Source: Lachnospiraceae bacterium UBA5895
GTDB lineage: Bacteria > Bacillota > Clostridia > Lachnospirales > Lachnospiraceae
Direction: 5' to 3'
NCBI GenBank assembly: GCA_002431915.1
Contig: DJEP01000069.1
Coordinates: 1-5,741 of the forward strand
DNA: 5,741 nt
Under the pieces are notes generated by a model that did no database searches, was not told the origin of the DNA, and saw only the letters and a program-made list of their open reading frames with translations. Shown piece after piece: positions 1 through 5,741 of the stretch (position 1 is its first letter; each line of letters starts with the position of its first letter). Position numbers and translations under genes: made by a program.

Positions 1-942
1 GAGGACGAAGGTATTTTCCTGACCAGCTGTGCCGGCGGTGCCAGAGTGAACTGCCGTTTCCCGATGAAAAAACAGGAGCTTACCGGCGTGTGCTATGAAC
101 TGGAAGTCTCAGGTCTCTTAGGCGGACATTCCGGCGGAGAGATTCACAAGGAGAGAGGCAATTCCAACTGCATTTTAGGAAGACTTCTGTGGAAGCTGTC
201 TGAAAAAATGCCCGTAGGACTGGTGTTTGCGGACGGAGGATTGGCAGACAATGCCATCCCCAGACAGACCAAAGCGGTAGTCGTAGTAGAGGAAAAAGAT
301 GCAGAAAGCGTAGAACAGCAGGTAAAAACACTGGCAGCGGAACTGGCTGACGAACTTGCCACCAAAGATCCGGATGTAAAAGTAACCGCCAAGAAATTAT
401 CCGGAGCAGAAAAAGTAACCTGTGCCGCACCGGAAGAGACAAAAAGAGTGGCAGCCTTTTTACAGGCAGCTCCCAACGGCGTACAGGCTATGAGCGCAGA
501 TATGCCGGGATTGGTACAGACTTCCTTAAATCTGGGTATCCTCAAAGCGGATGAGGAAGTCCTGCGGGCAGAGTATTCCGTAAGAAGCAGCGTGGAAAGC
601 GAGAAGGATAACCTGATCGCAAAACTGGCGGCGCTGGTGGAACTGACCGGCGGTGAGTATGTGGTGACCGGAGATTATCCCGGCTGGAAGTACCGCGTGC
701 ATTCTCCCCTGCGGGAAAAAATGGTGAAGCTGTATGCGGAAATGTATGGCACCGAGCCCAGGGTGGAGGCTATCCATGCAGGACTGGAGTGCGGACTGTT
801 AGGCAGCAAGATTACAGACCTCGACTGTGTATCCATGGGACCGGATATGAAGGACATTCACACTACGGAGGAGACCTTAAGCATTTCTTCCACGAAGAGA
901 GTGTGGGAGTACCTGGTCAAGGTACTGGAGACGAAGGATTGA
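1..942 (+). CDS. pepD: Aminoacyl-histidine dipeptidase (PepD, M20 family), 5'-truncated by the window edge
   Basis: Cytosolic zinc metallodipeptidase that cleaves Xaa-His and related dipeptides (beta-alanyl-histidine or carnosine-type activity in the family). The reading frame is open from base 1, giving 313 residues; E. coli PepD has 485, so roughly the first 170 are missing. The visible protein starts EDEGIFLTSCAGG, which aligns just after the NTDSE metal-ligand segment of PepD, so most active-site ligands lie off the window. Next comes the lid/dimerisation domain, with GGHSGGEIHKERGNSN at about residues 41-56; His43 matches the lid His of M20 dimers. The C-terminal catalytic part has HAGLECG (about 259-265) and a GPDMKDIHTTEE segment, in which His287 fits the last metal ligand. 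A GTG at 46 gives an apparent start but is internal, because homology continues upstream of it. The gene ends in TGA, 88 bases before the next gene. No disruption is seen. The family call is very secure; substrate preference is inferred. Confidence 0.95.
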   Translation, partial: EDEGIFLTSCAGGARVNCRFPMKKQELTGVCYELEVSGLLGGHSGGEIHKERGNSNCILGRLLWKLSEKMPVGLVFADGGLADNAIPRQTKAVVVVEEKDAESVEQQVKTLAAELADELATKDPDVKVTAKKLSGAEKVTCAAPEETKRVAAFLQAAPNGVQAMSADMPGLVQTSLNLGILKADEEVLRAEYSVRSSVESEKDNLIAKLAALVELTGGEYVVTGDYPGWKYRVHSPLREKMVKLYAEMYGTEPRVEAIHAGLECGLLGSKITDLDCVSMGPDMKDIHTTEETLSISSTKRVWEYLVKVLETKD

Positions 943-1030
943 TAAGCAAGGCGGCTTAGTAACAGCATGAATTACAACGGAAAGAAATCCGCTGAAATCT
1001 AAATATAGAAACGGCGGGAGATATTAAAAA
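943..1030 (+). other. Short pepD-ltaE intergenic spacer
   Basis: These 88 bases hold a small dyad just after the pepD stop: TAAGC at 943-947 against GCTTA at 954-958 with a 6-base loop. It has no following T tract, so it is not a convincing terminator. I see no good -35/-10 pair. The spacing and lack of a terminator allow read-through from pepD into the next gene, but co-transcription is an inference. Confidence 0.4.
1016..1020 (+). promoter_or_regulatory. Ribosome binding site of the threonine aldolase-like gene
   Basis: GGGAG lies 10 bases before the ATG at 1031. The spacing is slightly long, but the A-rich stretch between them (ATATTAAAAA) leaves no competing start, and the protein homology begins within a few residues of this ATG. 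It supports the chosen start. Confidence 0.7.
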
Positions 1031-2074
1031 ATGAGCGATAAGATTTTATTCCAGTGTGATTATAACGAAGGAGCACATCCCAAGGTGCTGGAGCGTCTGG
1101 TACAGACCAACATGGAGCAGACACCGGGCTACAGCGAGGATAAATACTGCGAGGAGGCGCGGGAGAAGATCCGTAAGGCATGTGAGGATGACAGTCTGGC
1201 AGTCCATTTTCTGGTAGGCGGAACCCAGACAAATGTCACCGTGATCAATGCGGCACTTCGCAAGCACCAGGGCGTGCTCTGCGCCGCCACGGGACATATC
1301 AACGTTCATGAGACCGGTGCGGTAGAAGCCTGCGGACATAAGGTATTGGGATTAGCCAGCCCCGACGGTAAGATCACAGCAGCGCAGGTGGCAGAGGCTT
1401 ACGAAGCCCATATCCATAACGACAGCTTTGAGCACATGGTACAGCCGAAAATGGTGTACATTTCCAACCCCACCGAAGTGGGAACTATTTACAGCAAAGC
1501 GGAGCTGACCGCTCTGTCCGAGACCTGTCACAAACACGGACTGTATCTGTTCTTAGACGGAGCCCGTCTGGGATACGGACTGGCAGCACCGGACAATGAT
1601 CTGACCATGCAGGATATCGCATCACTTTGCGATGTCTTTTACATCGGTGGGACCAAGGTTGGCGCACTGTTCGGAGAAGCCGTAGTGATCAGGAATCCGG
1701 AGCTGGCACAGGATTTCCGGTATATTATCAAGCAGAACGGAGGCATGTTAGCTAAGGGAAGATTGCTGGGACTGCAGTTTGACGCTCTTTTCACCGATGG
1801 TCTCTATCAGGAGATCTCCGTCCATGCCATTACCATGGCGGAGAAGCTGCGTGAGGCATTTACGGCGAAGTGTTACACCTATCTGGCACCCAACCGGACG
1901 AACCAGATTTTCGTTATTGTACCGGATGCACATCTTGCAAAAATCTCGGAGCAGTTCGAGTACAGCTATGACCAGCGGATCGATGCCACCCACAGCAGCG
2001 TGCGCTTCTGTACCAGCTGGGCTACGAAGGAAGAAAATGTAGATGCACTGATCCGGTGCGTGGAACAGCTGTAA
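1031..2074 (+). CDS. ltaE: PLP-dependent low-specificity L-threonine aldolase / beta-eliminating lyase family protein
   Basis: Probable cytosolic fold-type I PLP enzyme that cleaves L-threonine or L-allo-threonine to glycine and acetaldehyde. It has 347 residues, near the usual 330-350. Visible landmarks are: a phosphate-binding loop GGTQTN at 63-68; HINVHETGA from His89, which matches the PLP-stacking His of threonine aldolases; DGARLG at 176-181, giving the pyridine-N Asp176 and Arg179; GGTKVG at 206-211 with Lys209 as the Schiff-base lysine; and VRFCTSW at 324-330, where Arg325 fits the substrate carboxylate arginine. The N-terminus reads FQCDYNEGAHP rather than the classical LRSDTVTxP, so this is a divergent subgroup and the substrate may differ. 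No signal peptide or membrane segment is seen. It follows pepD by 88 bases on the same strand and may be co-transcribed. Superfamily membership is firm; the exact activity and the gene symbol are family-based inferences. Confidence 0.88.
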   Translation: MSDKILFQCDYNEGAHPKVLERLVQTNMEQTPGYSEDKYCEEAREKIRKACEDDSLAVHFLVGGTQTNVTVINAALRKHQGVLCAATGHINVHETGAVEACGHKVLGLASPDGKITAAQVAEAYEAHIHNDSFEHMVQPKMVYISNPTEVGTIYSKAELTALSETCHKHGLYLFLDGARLGYGLAAPDNDLTMQDIASLCDVFYIGGTKVGALFGEAVVIRNPELAQDFRYIIKQNGGMLAKGRLLGLQFDALFTDGLYQEISVHAITMAEKLREAFTAKCYTYLAPNRTNQIFVIVPDAHLAKISEQFEYSYDQRIDATHSSVRFCTSWATKEENVDALIRCVEQL

Positions 2075-2157
2075 ACGGTAAGACACTGTGAGGCATGAGA
2101 AATGACAGGTAAAATCCAGAACTGCAGCCTCTGAATGGTACGTCGCAACATAAAAAG

Positions 2158-2171
2158 TGTAAGAATTTACA
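2158..2171 (+). promoter_or_regulatory. Candidate CcpA (cre-like) operator upstream of lacZ
   Basis: TGTAAGAATTTACA is a 14-base dyad with 5-base perfect half-sites. Against the classical catabolite-response consensus TGWAANCGNTNWCA it matches every defined base except the central CG, which is AA here. It also resembles variant clostridial CcpA sites built on TGTAA/TTACA half-sites, as I recall them from the literature. Its position ahead of a beta-galactosidase gene, a typical carbon-catabolite-controlled gene, adds weight. The missing central CG and the lack of any binding data keep this tentative. Confidence 0.4.
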
Positions 2172-2193
2172 GAAAACTATGAAAAAATACATT
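2166..2193 (+). promoter_or_regulatory. Weak alternative lacZ promoter overlapping the cre-like dyad
   Basis: TTTACA at 2166-2171 (5 of 6 to the -35 consensus) is followed after 16 bases by TACATT at 2188-2193 (4 of 6 to the -10). The -35 box is the right half of the TGTAA/TTACA dyad, so a bound repressor would block it. It is a weaker -10 than the downstream TATAAT, and AT-rich DNA gives such matches by chance. Confidence 0.25.
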
Positions 2194-2220
2194 CCGTATA
2201 TCTTAACGGGACGATATAAT
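2192..2220 (+). promoter_or_regulatory. Probable sigma-A promoter of lacZ
   Basis: A perfect TATAAT lies at 2215-2220 in AT-rich DNA. At 17-base spacing the -35 position reads TTCCGT (2192-2197), a poor match to TTGACA, and no extended -10 TG is present. Initiation would be expected near 2227, giving a leader of about 70 bases that contains the whole 2240-2273 hairpin. The weak -35 suggests dependence on an activator or modest basal expression. The promoter is inferred from the -10 box and its location. Confidence 0.5.
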
Positions 2221-2239
2221 AACAGCGTAAACTTTGTAA

Positions 2240-2273
2240 GGTCATGTGTCCATTCTCCCTTTGGCACATGGCC
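2240..2273 (+). promoter_or_regulatory. 11-bp inverted repeat / hairpin in the lacZ leader
   Basis: The left arm GGTCATGTGTC (2240-2250) pairs with the right arm GGCACATGGCC (2263-2273) around a 12-base pyrimidine-rich loop. All 11 positions pair, two of them as G-U. No T tract follows, so it is not a simple terminator. It starts about 13 bases after the predicted transcription start and ends 14 bases before the ribosome binding site. It could be an operator (CATGTG/CACATG core) or an RNA structure that stabilises the message or modulates it. Confidence 0.5.
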
Positions 2274-2287
2274 GTAACTTCAATTAT

Positions 2288-2291
2288 GGAG
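2288..2291 (+). promoter_or_regulatory. Ribosome binding site that fixes the lacZ start at 2300
   Basis: GGAG (in TATGGAGAAAA) sits 8 bases before ATG 2300. The longer in-frame alternative, GTG 2246, has only a weak GTAAGG match very close to it and would put the leader hairpin inside the coding sequence. GH2 similarity also begins only after 2300. Confidence 0.85.
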
Positions 2292-2299
2292 AAAATAGT

Positions 2300-5200
2300 A
2301 TGAGTACATTTGATTATAATAAAGTAAAGGATCCTTCTTTTTTTCAGGAGAACAGGCTCCCAGCCCATTCCGATCACAAGAGTGACATCCCGAAGCTTTC
2401 CCTGAACGGTCTGTGGAAGTTCGCTTATGCGCCTAATTATCACGTCTCTGCCCGTGGGTTTGAGGCGGCAGACTACGACTGTAAATGCTGGGCGGATATC
2501 CGCGTGCCTGCCCACATCCAGATGGAAGGCTATGACAGCCCGCAATACGTGAACCTTCAGTACCCCTGGGACGGCAGAGAAGAGGTAAAGCCCGGAGAGA
2601 TTCCGGAGCGTTTTAATCCGGTAGGGCAGTATGTGAAATATTTTACTGTGCCCGAAGGTTGGGTAGAATTGCCCCTCTATATCTCTTTTCAGGGTGTGGA
2701 AAGTGCGTTTGCCCTGTGGATGAACGGAACTTATGTGGGCTACAGTGAGGATACCTTTACACCCTCCGAATTTGATCTGACCCCTTACGTGAAGGAGGGG
2801 GAAAATAAGCTGGCGGTGCTGGTGTTCAAATGGTGCGGCGGAAGCTTTTGTGAGGATCAGGATTTCTTCCGCTTTTCCGGCATTTTCAGAGAAGTTTATC
2901 TGTATACCGTACCGAAGGTGCATGTGTGGGATCTGAAGGTACAGCCTCTGTTAGATGACAGTTTTACAGAAGGAACGCTGCTTTTGGATTTGAAACTGCA
3001 GGGAAAAGGCAGAGTACAGGGGATGCTGACCGCTGCGGACGGAAGTGTCGTGGGTGAACTGACGGCAGGCGTGGAGGATACGGCGCATTTTGAGATGACC
3101 GTGGACAAGCCGAGGCTGTGGAGCGCAGAGGTACCGAATCTCTATGACCTGACGCTGCGGGTGCTGGATGAGGACGGCAATGCGCAGGAGACCATACAGC
3201 AGAAGATCGGTTTCCGCCGTTTTGAATTGAAGGATTCCCTGATGCTGCTAAATGGCAAACGGATCGTGTTCAAGGGCGTGAACCGTCACGAATTCAGTTC
3301 TCTGTCCGGCAGAGTGCTGAGAGAAGAGGAACTCCGTCAGGATCTGATCACCATGAAGCAGCACAACATCAATGCGGTCAGAACCTGTCATTATCCCAAT
3401 GATTCCAGACTCTATCCGCTGTGTGATGAATTGGGACTGTATCTGATCGATGAGTGCAATCTGGAATCCCACGGCTCCTGGGATCCCATCATCCGCGGCA
3501 AAGAGGAAAATGCCACACCTGTGCCGGACAGCAGACCGGAATGGCACGACATTATGCTGGATCGCGCCAATTCTATGTACCAGAGGGATAAAAATCATCC
3601 CAGCATCCTGATCTGGTCCTGTGGAAACGAGTCCTACGGCGGAAAAAATATTTTCGACATGTCACAGTTTTTCCGCACGGAGGATCCGGGAAGACTGGTG
3701 CATTATGAGGGCATTTTCCATGACAGAAGCTATCCGGCTACCAGTGATATGGAGAGCCAGATGTATACACCGGTGGCAGAGATCGAAGCCTGGCTTCAAA
3801 AAGATCGCAGCAAGCCTTTTATCTGCTGTGAATATTCCCATGCCATGGGCAATTCCTGCGGTGCCATGTTCAAATATACGGATCTGACAGACAGAGAGCC
3901 TCTGTATCAGGGCGGATTCATCTGGGATTATGTGGATCAGTCCATTACGAGAAAGGATCGCTACGGCAGGGAATATCAGGCTTACGGCGGCGATTTTGAC
4001 GAACGCCCCACCGACTATAATTTCAGCGGCAACGGTATCGTCTACGGCGGTGACCGCACGCCTTCCCCGAAGATGCAGGAAGTGAAGTACAATTACCAGA
4101 ATATCACAGTGGAAGTGGAAGAGGATATCCTGACCATTCACAATAAGAACCTGTTCGTCAGCACCGGAAGTTATGACTGCGTGATCGAGATCGCAAGAAA
4201 CGGGCAGAAGATCAGTGAGCAGCCTTTTGTGACGGATGTGGAACCGCTGACCAGCGTGAAGCTTCCTTCGCCGGTAAAATTGCCGGTGACACCCGGAGAA
4301 TATACAGTCACCGTATCCTTCCGATTGAAGAAAGATACTCTGTGGGCGAAAGCAGGACATGAAGTGGCTTTCGGACAGGGGATTTTTAGAAAGGAATGTC
4401 CGGAGGTCTTCGCAGACTGCCCGCTCGCTGTGAAAAAGCCTCTGACGGTCATTCACGGCAATTACAATCTGGGAGTGCGTGGCGAGGAATTCGAAGTGCT
4501 GTTTTCCTATAATGCGGGAGGTTTAACTTCCTATCGTTACGGCGGAAAAGAGCTGTTAAAGACCATGCCGAAGCCCAACTTCTGGAGAGCACCGATTGAC
4601 AATGACTGTGGCAACGACATGATGATGCGTTACGGTCAGTGGAAACTGGCAAGCATGTATGTAAGCACCCACGGTGCACCGGAACCGAATCCTGTGGTGA
4701 CAGAAGAAGCGGACAAAGTAACGGTAACCTATCATTACAGCATGCCGACCAGACCGGTTGCTTACTGCGATGTGACCTATGAGGTATATGGTGACAGCAC
4801 GGTGAAGACTACGTTGTCTTATGATCCTGTGAAGGAACTGGGAGATATGCCGGAGTTTGGCATGATGTTCAAGGTAGATGCTGACTATGACCATGTGGAA
4901 TGGTACGGCAACGGACCGGAGGAGACCTATGTGGACAGAATGCGCGGTGCGAAGCTTGGACTTTATAAAAACCTTGTAAGCGACAATATGTCCCGCTACA
5001 TGGTGCCTCAGGAGTGCGGCAACAAGACAGAAGTCCGCTTTGCAAAGGTGACGGACGCACTGGGCAGAGGATTGCTGTTTGCCGGAGATAAGATGCATTT
5101 TTCAGCGCTGCCCTACACACCCCATGAGATAGAAAACGCCATGCACCCCTACGAACTGCCCGAGGTACACTACACCGTGATCCGCGCGGCATTGCAGCAG

Positions 5201-5305
5201 ATGGGCGTCGGCGGTGACAATAGCTGGGGAGCTCTGACACATGAGGAATTTTTGCTGGATGCCGGGGAGAAGATGGAATTCAGCTTTTATATGAAAGGTA
5301 TCTAA
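2300..5305 (+). CDS. lacZ: Beta-galactosidase, glycoside hydrolase family 2 (LacZ type)
   Basis: Cytoplasmic retaining beta-galactosidase that hydrolyses lactose and other terminal beta-D-galactosides. It has 1001 residues, against 1023 in E. coli LacZ, and no signal peptide. Domain order: N-terminal sugar-binding jelly roll (about 35-205, with YVNLQYP, Asn85 matching E. coli Asn102, and the EDQD metal/substrate motif at 185-188); immunoglobulin-like domain (about 207-305); TIM barrel (about 307-600); second beta-sandwich (about 602-700); C-terminal small-chain domain (about 720-1000). Key residues by motif: His364 in RTCHYPND, His391 in ESHG, acid/base Glu444 in CGNESYGG, nucleophile Glu511 in CCEYSHAMGN, His514, Trp542 in GGFIWDYVDQ, Phe575 and Asn578 near the sodium site, and Trp976 in GVGGDNSW (E. 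coli Trp999). No motif is broken. The start is ATG 2300, set by its ribosome binding site; GTG 2246 would add 18 unrelated residues. No permease or regulator is adjacent. Some GH2 enzymes of this size prefer other galactosides, so the natural substrate is inferred. Confidence 0.97.
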   Translation: MSTFDYNKVKDPSFFQENRLPAHSDHKSDIPKLSLNGLWKFAYAPNYHVSARGFEAADYDCKCWADIRVPAHIQMEGYDSPQYVNLQYPWDGREEVKPGEIPERFNPVGQYVKYFTVPEGWVELPLYISFQGVESAFALWMNGTYVGYSEDTFTPSEFDLTPYVKEGENKLAVLVFKWCGGSFCEDQDFFRFSGIFREVYLYTVPKVHVWDLKVQPLLDDSFTEGTLLLDLKLQGKGRVQGMLTAADGSVVGELTAGVEDTAHFEMTVDKPRLWSAEVPNLYDLTLRVLDEDGNAQETIQQKIGFRRFELKDSLMLLNGKRIVFKGVNRHEFSSLSGRVLREEELRQDLITMKQHNINAVRTCHYPNDSRLYPLCDELGLYLIDECNLESHGSWDPIIRGKEENATPVPDSRPEWHDIMLDRANSMYQRDKNHPSILIWSCGNESYGGKNIFDMSQFFRTEDPGRLVHYEGIFHDRSYPATSDMESQMYTPVAEIEAWLQKDRSKPFICCEYSHAMGNSCGAMFKYTDLTDREPLYQGGFIWDYVDQSITRKDRYGREYQAYGGDFDERPTDYNFSGNGIVYGGDRTPSPKMQEVKYNYQNITVEVEEDILTIHNKNLFVSTGSYDCVIEIARNGQKISEQPFVTDVEPLTSVKLPSPVKLPVTPGEYTVTVSFRLKKDTLWAKAGHEVAFGQGIFRKECPEVFADCPLAVKKPLTVIHGNYNLGVRGEEFEVLFSYNAGGLTSYRYGGKELLKTMPKPNFWRAPIDNDCGNDMMMRYGQWKLASMYVSTHGAPEPNPVVTEEADKVTVTYHYSMPTRPVAYCDVTYEVYGDSTVKTTLSYDPVKELGDMPEFGMMFKVDADYDHVEWYGNGPEETYVDRMRGAKLGLYKNLVSDNMSRYMVPQECGNKTEVRFAKVTDALGRGLLFAGDKMHFSALPYTPHEIENAMHPYELPEVHYTVIRAALQQMGVGGDNSWGALTHEEFLLDAGEKMEFSFYMKGI

Positions 5306-5321
5306 GAAAACCTTTATTAAG

Positions 5322-5471
5322 GGAAGCAGCAGGAGCTTTCATGGAAAAGAACTGCCCTACAGCCCTTACGGAATGGAGAAATATCCAAATCCAGAGGCAG
5401 TGATTGCAGCAGAGAAAATCACCGGACCGATCCTGCTGATCTCCTCGAAGATGGATAACATGTGGAAATGA
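5322..5471 (+). pseudogene. Decayed C-terminal fragment of a BAAT / acyl-CoA thioester hydrolase-like alpha/beta hydrolase
   Basis: The frame from 5322 to the TGA at 5469-5471 encodes 49 residues, with GSSRSFHGKELPYSPYG at the start and EKITGPILLISSKMDNMWK at the end. This resembles the C-terminal domain of the bile acid-CoA:amino acid N-acyltransferase / acyl-CoA thioesterase family, in which an SSW-x-Y-x-GKxLPY segment is followed by VExIxGPxLLISGxDDxxWxS carrying the acid of the Ser/Cys-Asp-His triad (Asp45 of this fragment). In intact proteins these two segments are further apart, and a serine/cysteine nucleophile lies upstream and a histidine downstream. Both are absent here. There is no start codon with a ribosome binding site, and the fragment begins 16 bases after the lacZ stop, as if a deletion joined them. 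Family assignment is from motif memory; non-functionality is clear from the size. Confidence 0.65.
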
Positions 5472-5579
5472 GGAAGGATTTGTGATCATGGGAATGAAGT
5501 ATTTTCTGCTGAATGCGAATAGCCTGGAGTTTTAATTACCGAAAATATTTTAAGATATTGCCATTATATAAGTATATAG

Positions 5580-5634
5580 AAAACCTTATCAATTTTAGAT
5601 TATCCACTGATATCTGATGTTGGTAAGGTTTTTT
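5580..5634 (+). terminator. Rho-independent terminator downstream of lacZ
   Basis: The left arm AAAACCTTATCAA (5580-5592) pairs with TTGGTAAGGTTTT (5620-5632) over 13 bases including one G-U pair, and the run of T continues to 5634. The 27-base loop is long but can form a small inner AGAT/ATCT stem (5597-5600 with 5612-5615). It is the only strong terminator-like structure after lacZ, so the message probably runs about 330 bases past the stop through the hydrolase scrap. The A tract on the left also gives a short U tract on the other strand, so it may act in both directions. Confidence 0.75.
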
Positions 5635-5677
5635 GACGCCAATTTTTAAAGAAATAATCAACGATGAAAAATTCGCC

Positions 5678-5700
5678 TATGAGTTGAATCTATTCTCATA
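5678..5700 (+). promoter_or_regulatory. Inverted repeat (operator candidate) upstream of the right-edge promoter
   Basis: TATGAG at 5678-5683 and CTCATA at 5695-5700 form perfect 6-base half-sites separated by 11 bases, with centres 17 bases apart. The repeat ends 8 bases before the predicted -35 of the promoter at 5709-5737. That position suits an activator or regulator of the gene beyond the edge. Chance occurrence in AT-rich DNA is possible. Confidence 0.3.
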
Positions 5701-5708
5701 TGTTTACT

Positions 5709-5737
5709 ACGACAAACGAAAAAAATCTTAGTATAAT
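5709..5737 (+). promoter_or_regulatory. Probable sigma-A promoter reading out of the right edge
   Basis: A perfect TATAAT at 5732-5737 lies exactly 17 bases after ACGACA (5709-5714), which keeps the GACA of the TTGACA -35 box. The spacer is A-rich. It follows a terminator and faces right, as expected for the start of a new transcription unit just outside the window. Confidence 0.6.
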
Positions 5738-5741
5738 ATCA

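Larger units (their letters stand above)
2075..2299 (+). other. Regulatory spacer between the aldolase-like gene and lacZ
   Basis: These 225 bases contain no convincing gene. From about 2145 they are clearly AT-richer than the flanking coding DNA. They contain a TGTAA-N4-TTACA dyad (2158-2171), a TATAAT box (2215-2220), an 11-bp hairpin (2240-2273) and the lacZ ribosome binding site. A distant GAGGC/GCCTC pair (2090-2094 and 2127-2131) has a 32-base loop and no T tract. I therefore see no clear terminator for the upstream gene. Confidence 0.6.
5306..5741 (+). other. 436-base right-hand region without an intact gene
   Basis: The first 165 bases keep coding-like composition and include the hydrolase remnant. 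After about 5490 the DNA becomes strongly AT-rich. A tiny ATG frame at 5488-5535 (15 codons, ending LNANSLEF) follows a purine-rich AGGAAGG at 5471-5477, but it resembles nothing I recognise and is not called. A terminator at 5580-5634 and a promoter ending at 5737 complete the region. The next gene should start just past the edge. Confidence 0.6.

Noticed and set aside
46..48. GTG as the start of the dipeptidase gene
   Set aside because: The frame stays open to base 1, and the 15 codons before it match PepD (EDEGIFLTSCAGG), so the gene begins outside the window.
943..958. TAAGC/GCTTA hairpin after pepD as a terminator
   Set aside because: The stem is only 5 bases and no T tract follows.
2090..2131. 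GAGGC/GCCTC pair as the terminator of the aldolase-like gene
   Set aside because: It has a 5-base stem, a 32-base loop and no T tract, so it is probably chance.
2246..2299. 18-codon N-terminal extension of LacZ from GTG 2246
   Set aside because: The good ribosome binding site is at 2288-2291 before ATG 2300. The extension lies in the leader hairpin and does not resemble GH2 N-termini.
2177..2923. 248-codon minus-strand open frame across the lacZ 5' end
   Set aside because: It overlaps the lacZ leader and N-terminal domain in antisense and its translation has no recognisable family features.
3662..4456. 264-codon open frame on the minus strand inside lacZ
   Set aside because: It lies antisense to a fully conserved GH2 coding region and shows no recognisable domain or ribosome binding site. 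It is a shadow of lacZ codon usage.
5488..5535. 15-codon ATG frame with an upstream AGGAAGG as a small gene
   Set aside because: It is very short, has no recognisable similarity, and lies where the DNA turns AT-rich within a decayed region. There is not enough support.

Overview
The window looks like a piece of a Gram-positive Clostridia chromosome, most likely Lachnospiraceae or a close relative. This is an inference from moderate GC coding sequence with much AT-richer intergenic DNA, G-rich ribosome binding sites, ATG starts, and the protein types. No marker gene fixes the taxonomy. All the genes lie on the + strand.

Layout: (1) Positions 1-942 are the 3' two thirds of a PepD-type M20 aminoacyl-histidine dipeptidase gene whose 5' end lies outside the window. 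(2) After an 88-base gap comes a complete PLP-dependent gene of the low-specificity threonine aldolase / beta-eliminating lyase superfamily (1031-2074). The two form a plausible peptide and amino-acid catabolism pair. (3) A 225-base spacer (2075-2299) holds regulatory candidates: a TGTAA-N4-TTACA dyad, a perfect TATAAT box, and an 11-bp hairpin just ahead of the next ribosome binding site. (4) A complete large beta-galactosidase of glycoside hydrolase family 2 (LacZ type, 1001 residues) fills 2300-5305, with every key catalytic and metal-site residue I can place by motif present. (5) The last 436 bases hold no intact gene. They begin with a short, decayed C-terminal scrap of a BAAT / acyl-CoA thioester hydrolase-like alpha/beta hydrolase (about 5322-5471). 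AT-rich DNA, a long-stem rho-independent terminator (5580-5634) and a promoter with an adjacent inverted repeat follow, pointing to a gene just beyond the right edge.

How the genes work together: the dipeptidase releases amino acids, including histidine, from dipeptides. The PLP enzyme probably cleaves a beta-hydroxy amino acid such as threonine to glycine plus an aldehyde. LacZ hydrolyses lactose or other beta-galactosides in the cytoplasm. No lactose permease, LacI/AraC regulator or galactose-pathway gene is visible, so lacZ looks like a single-gene transcription unit with its own leader and terminator.

I see no new defence system, mobile element, CRISPR array or RNA gene. The points that deserve a second look are the hydrolase remnant, the regulatory DNA before lacZ and the promoter region at the right edge. 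The protein-coding part is ordinary.
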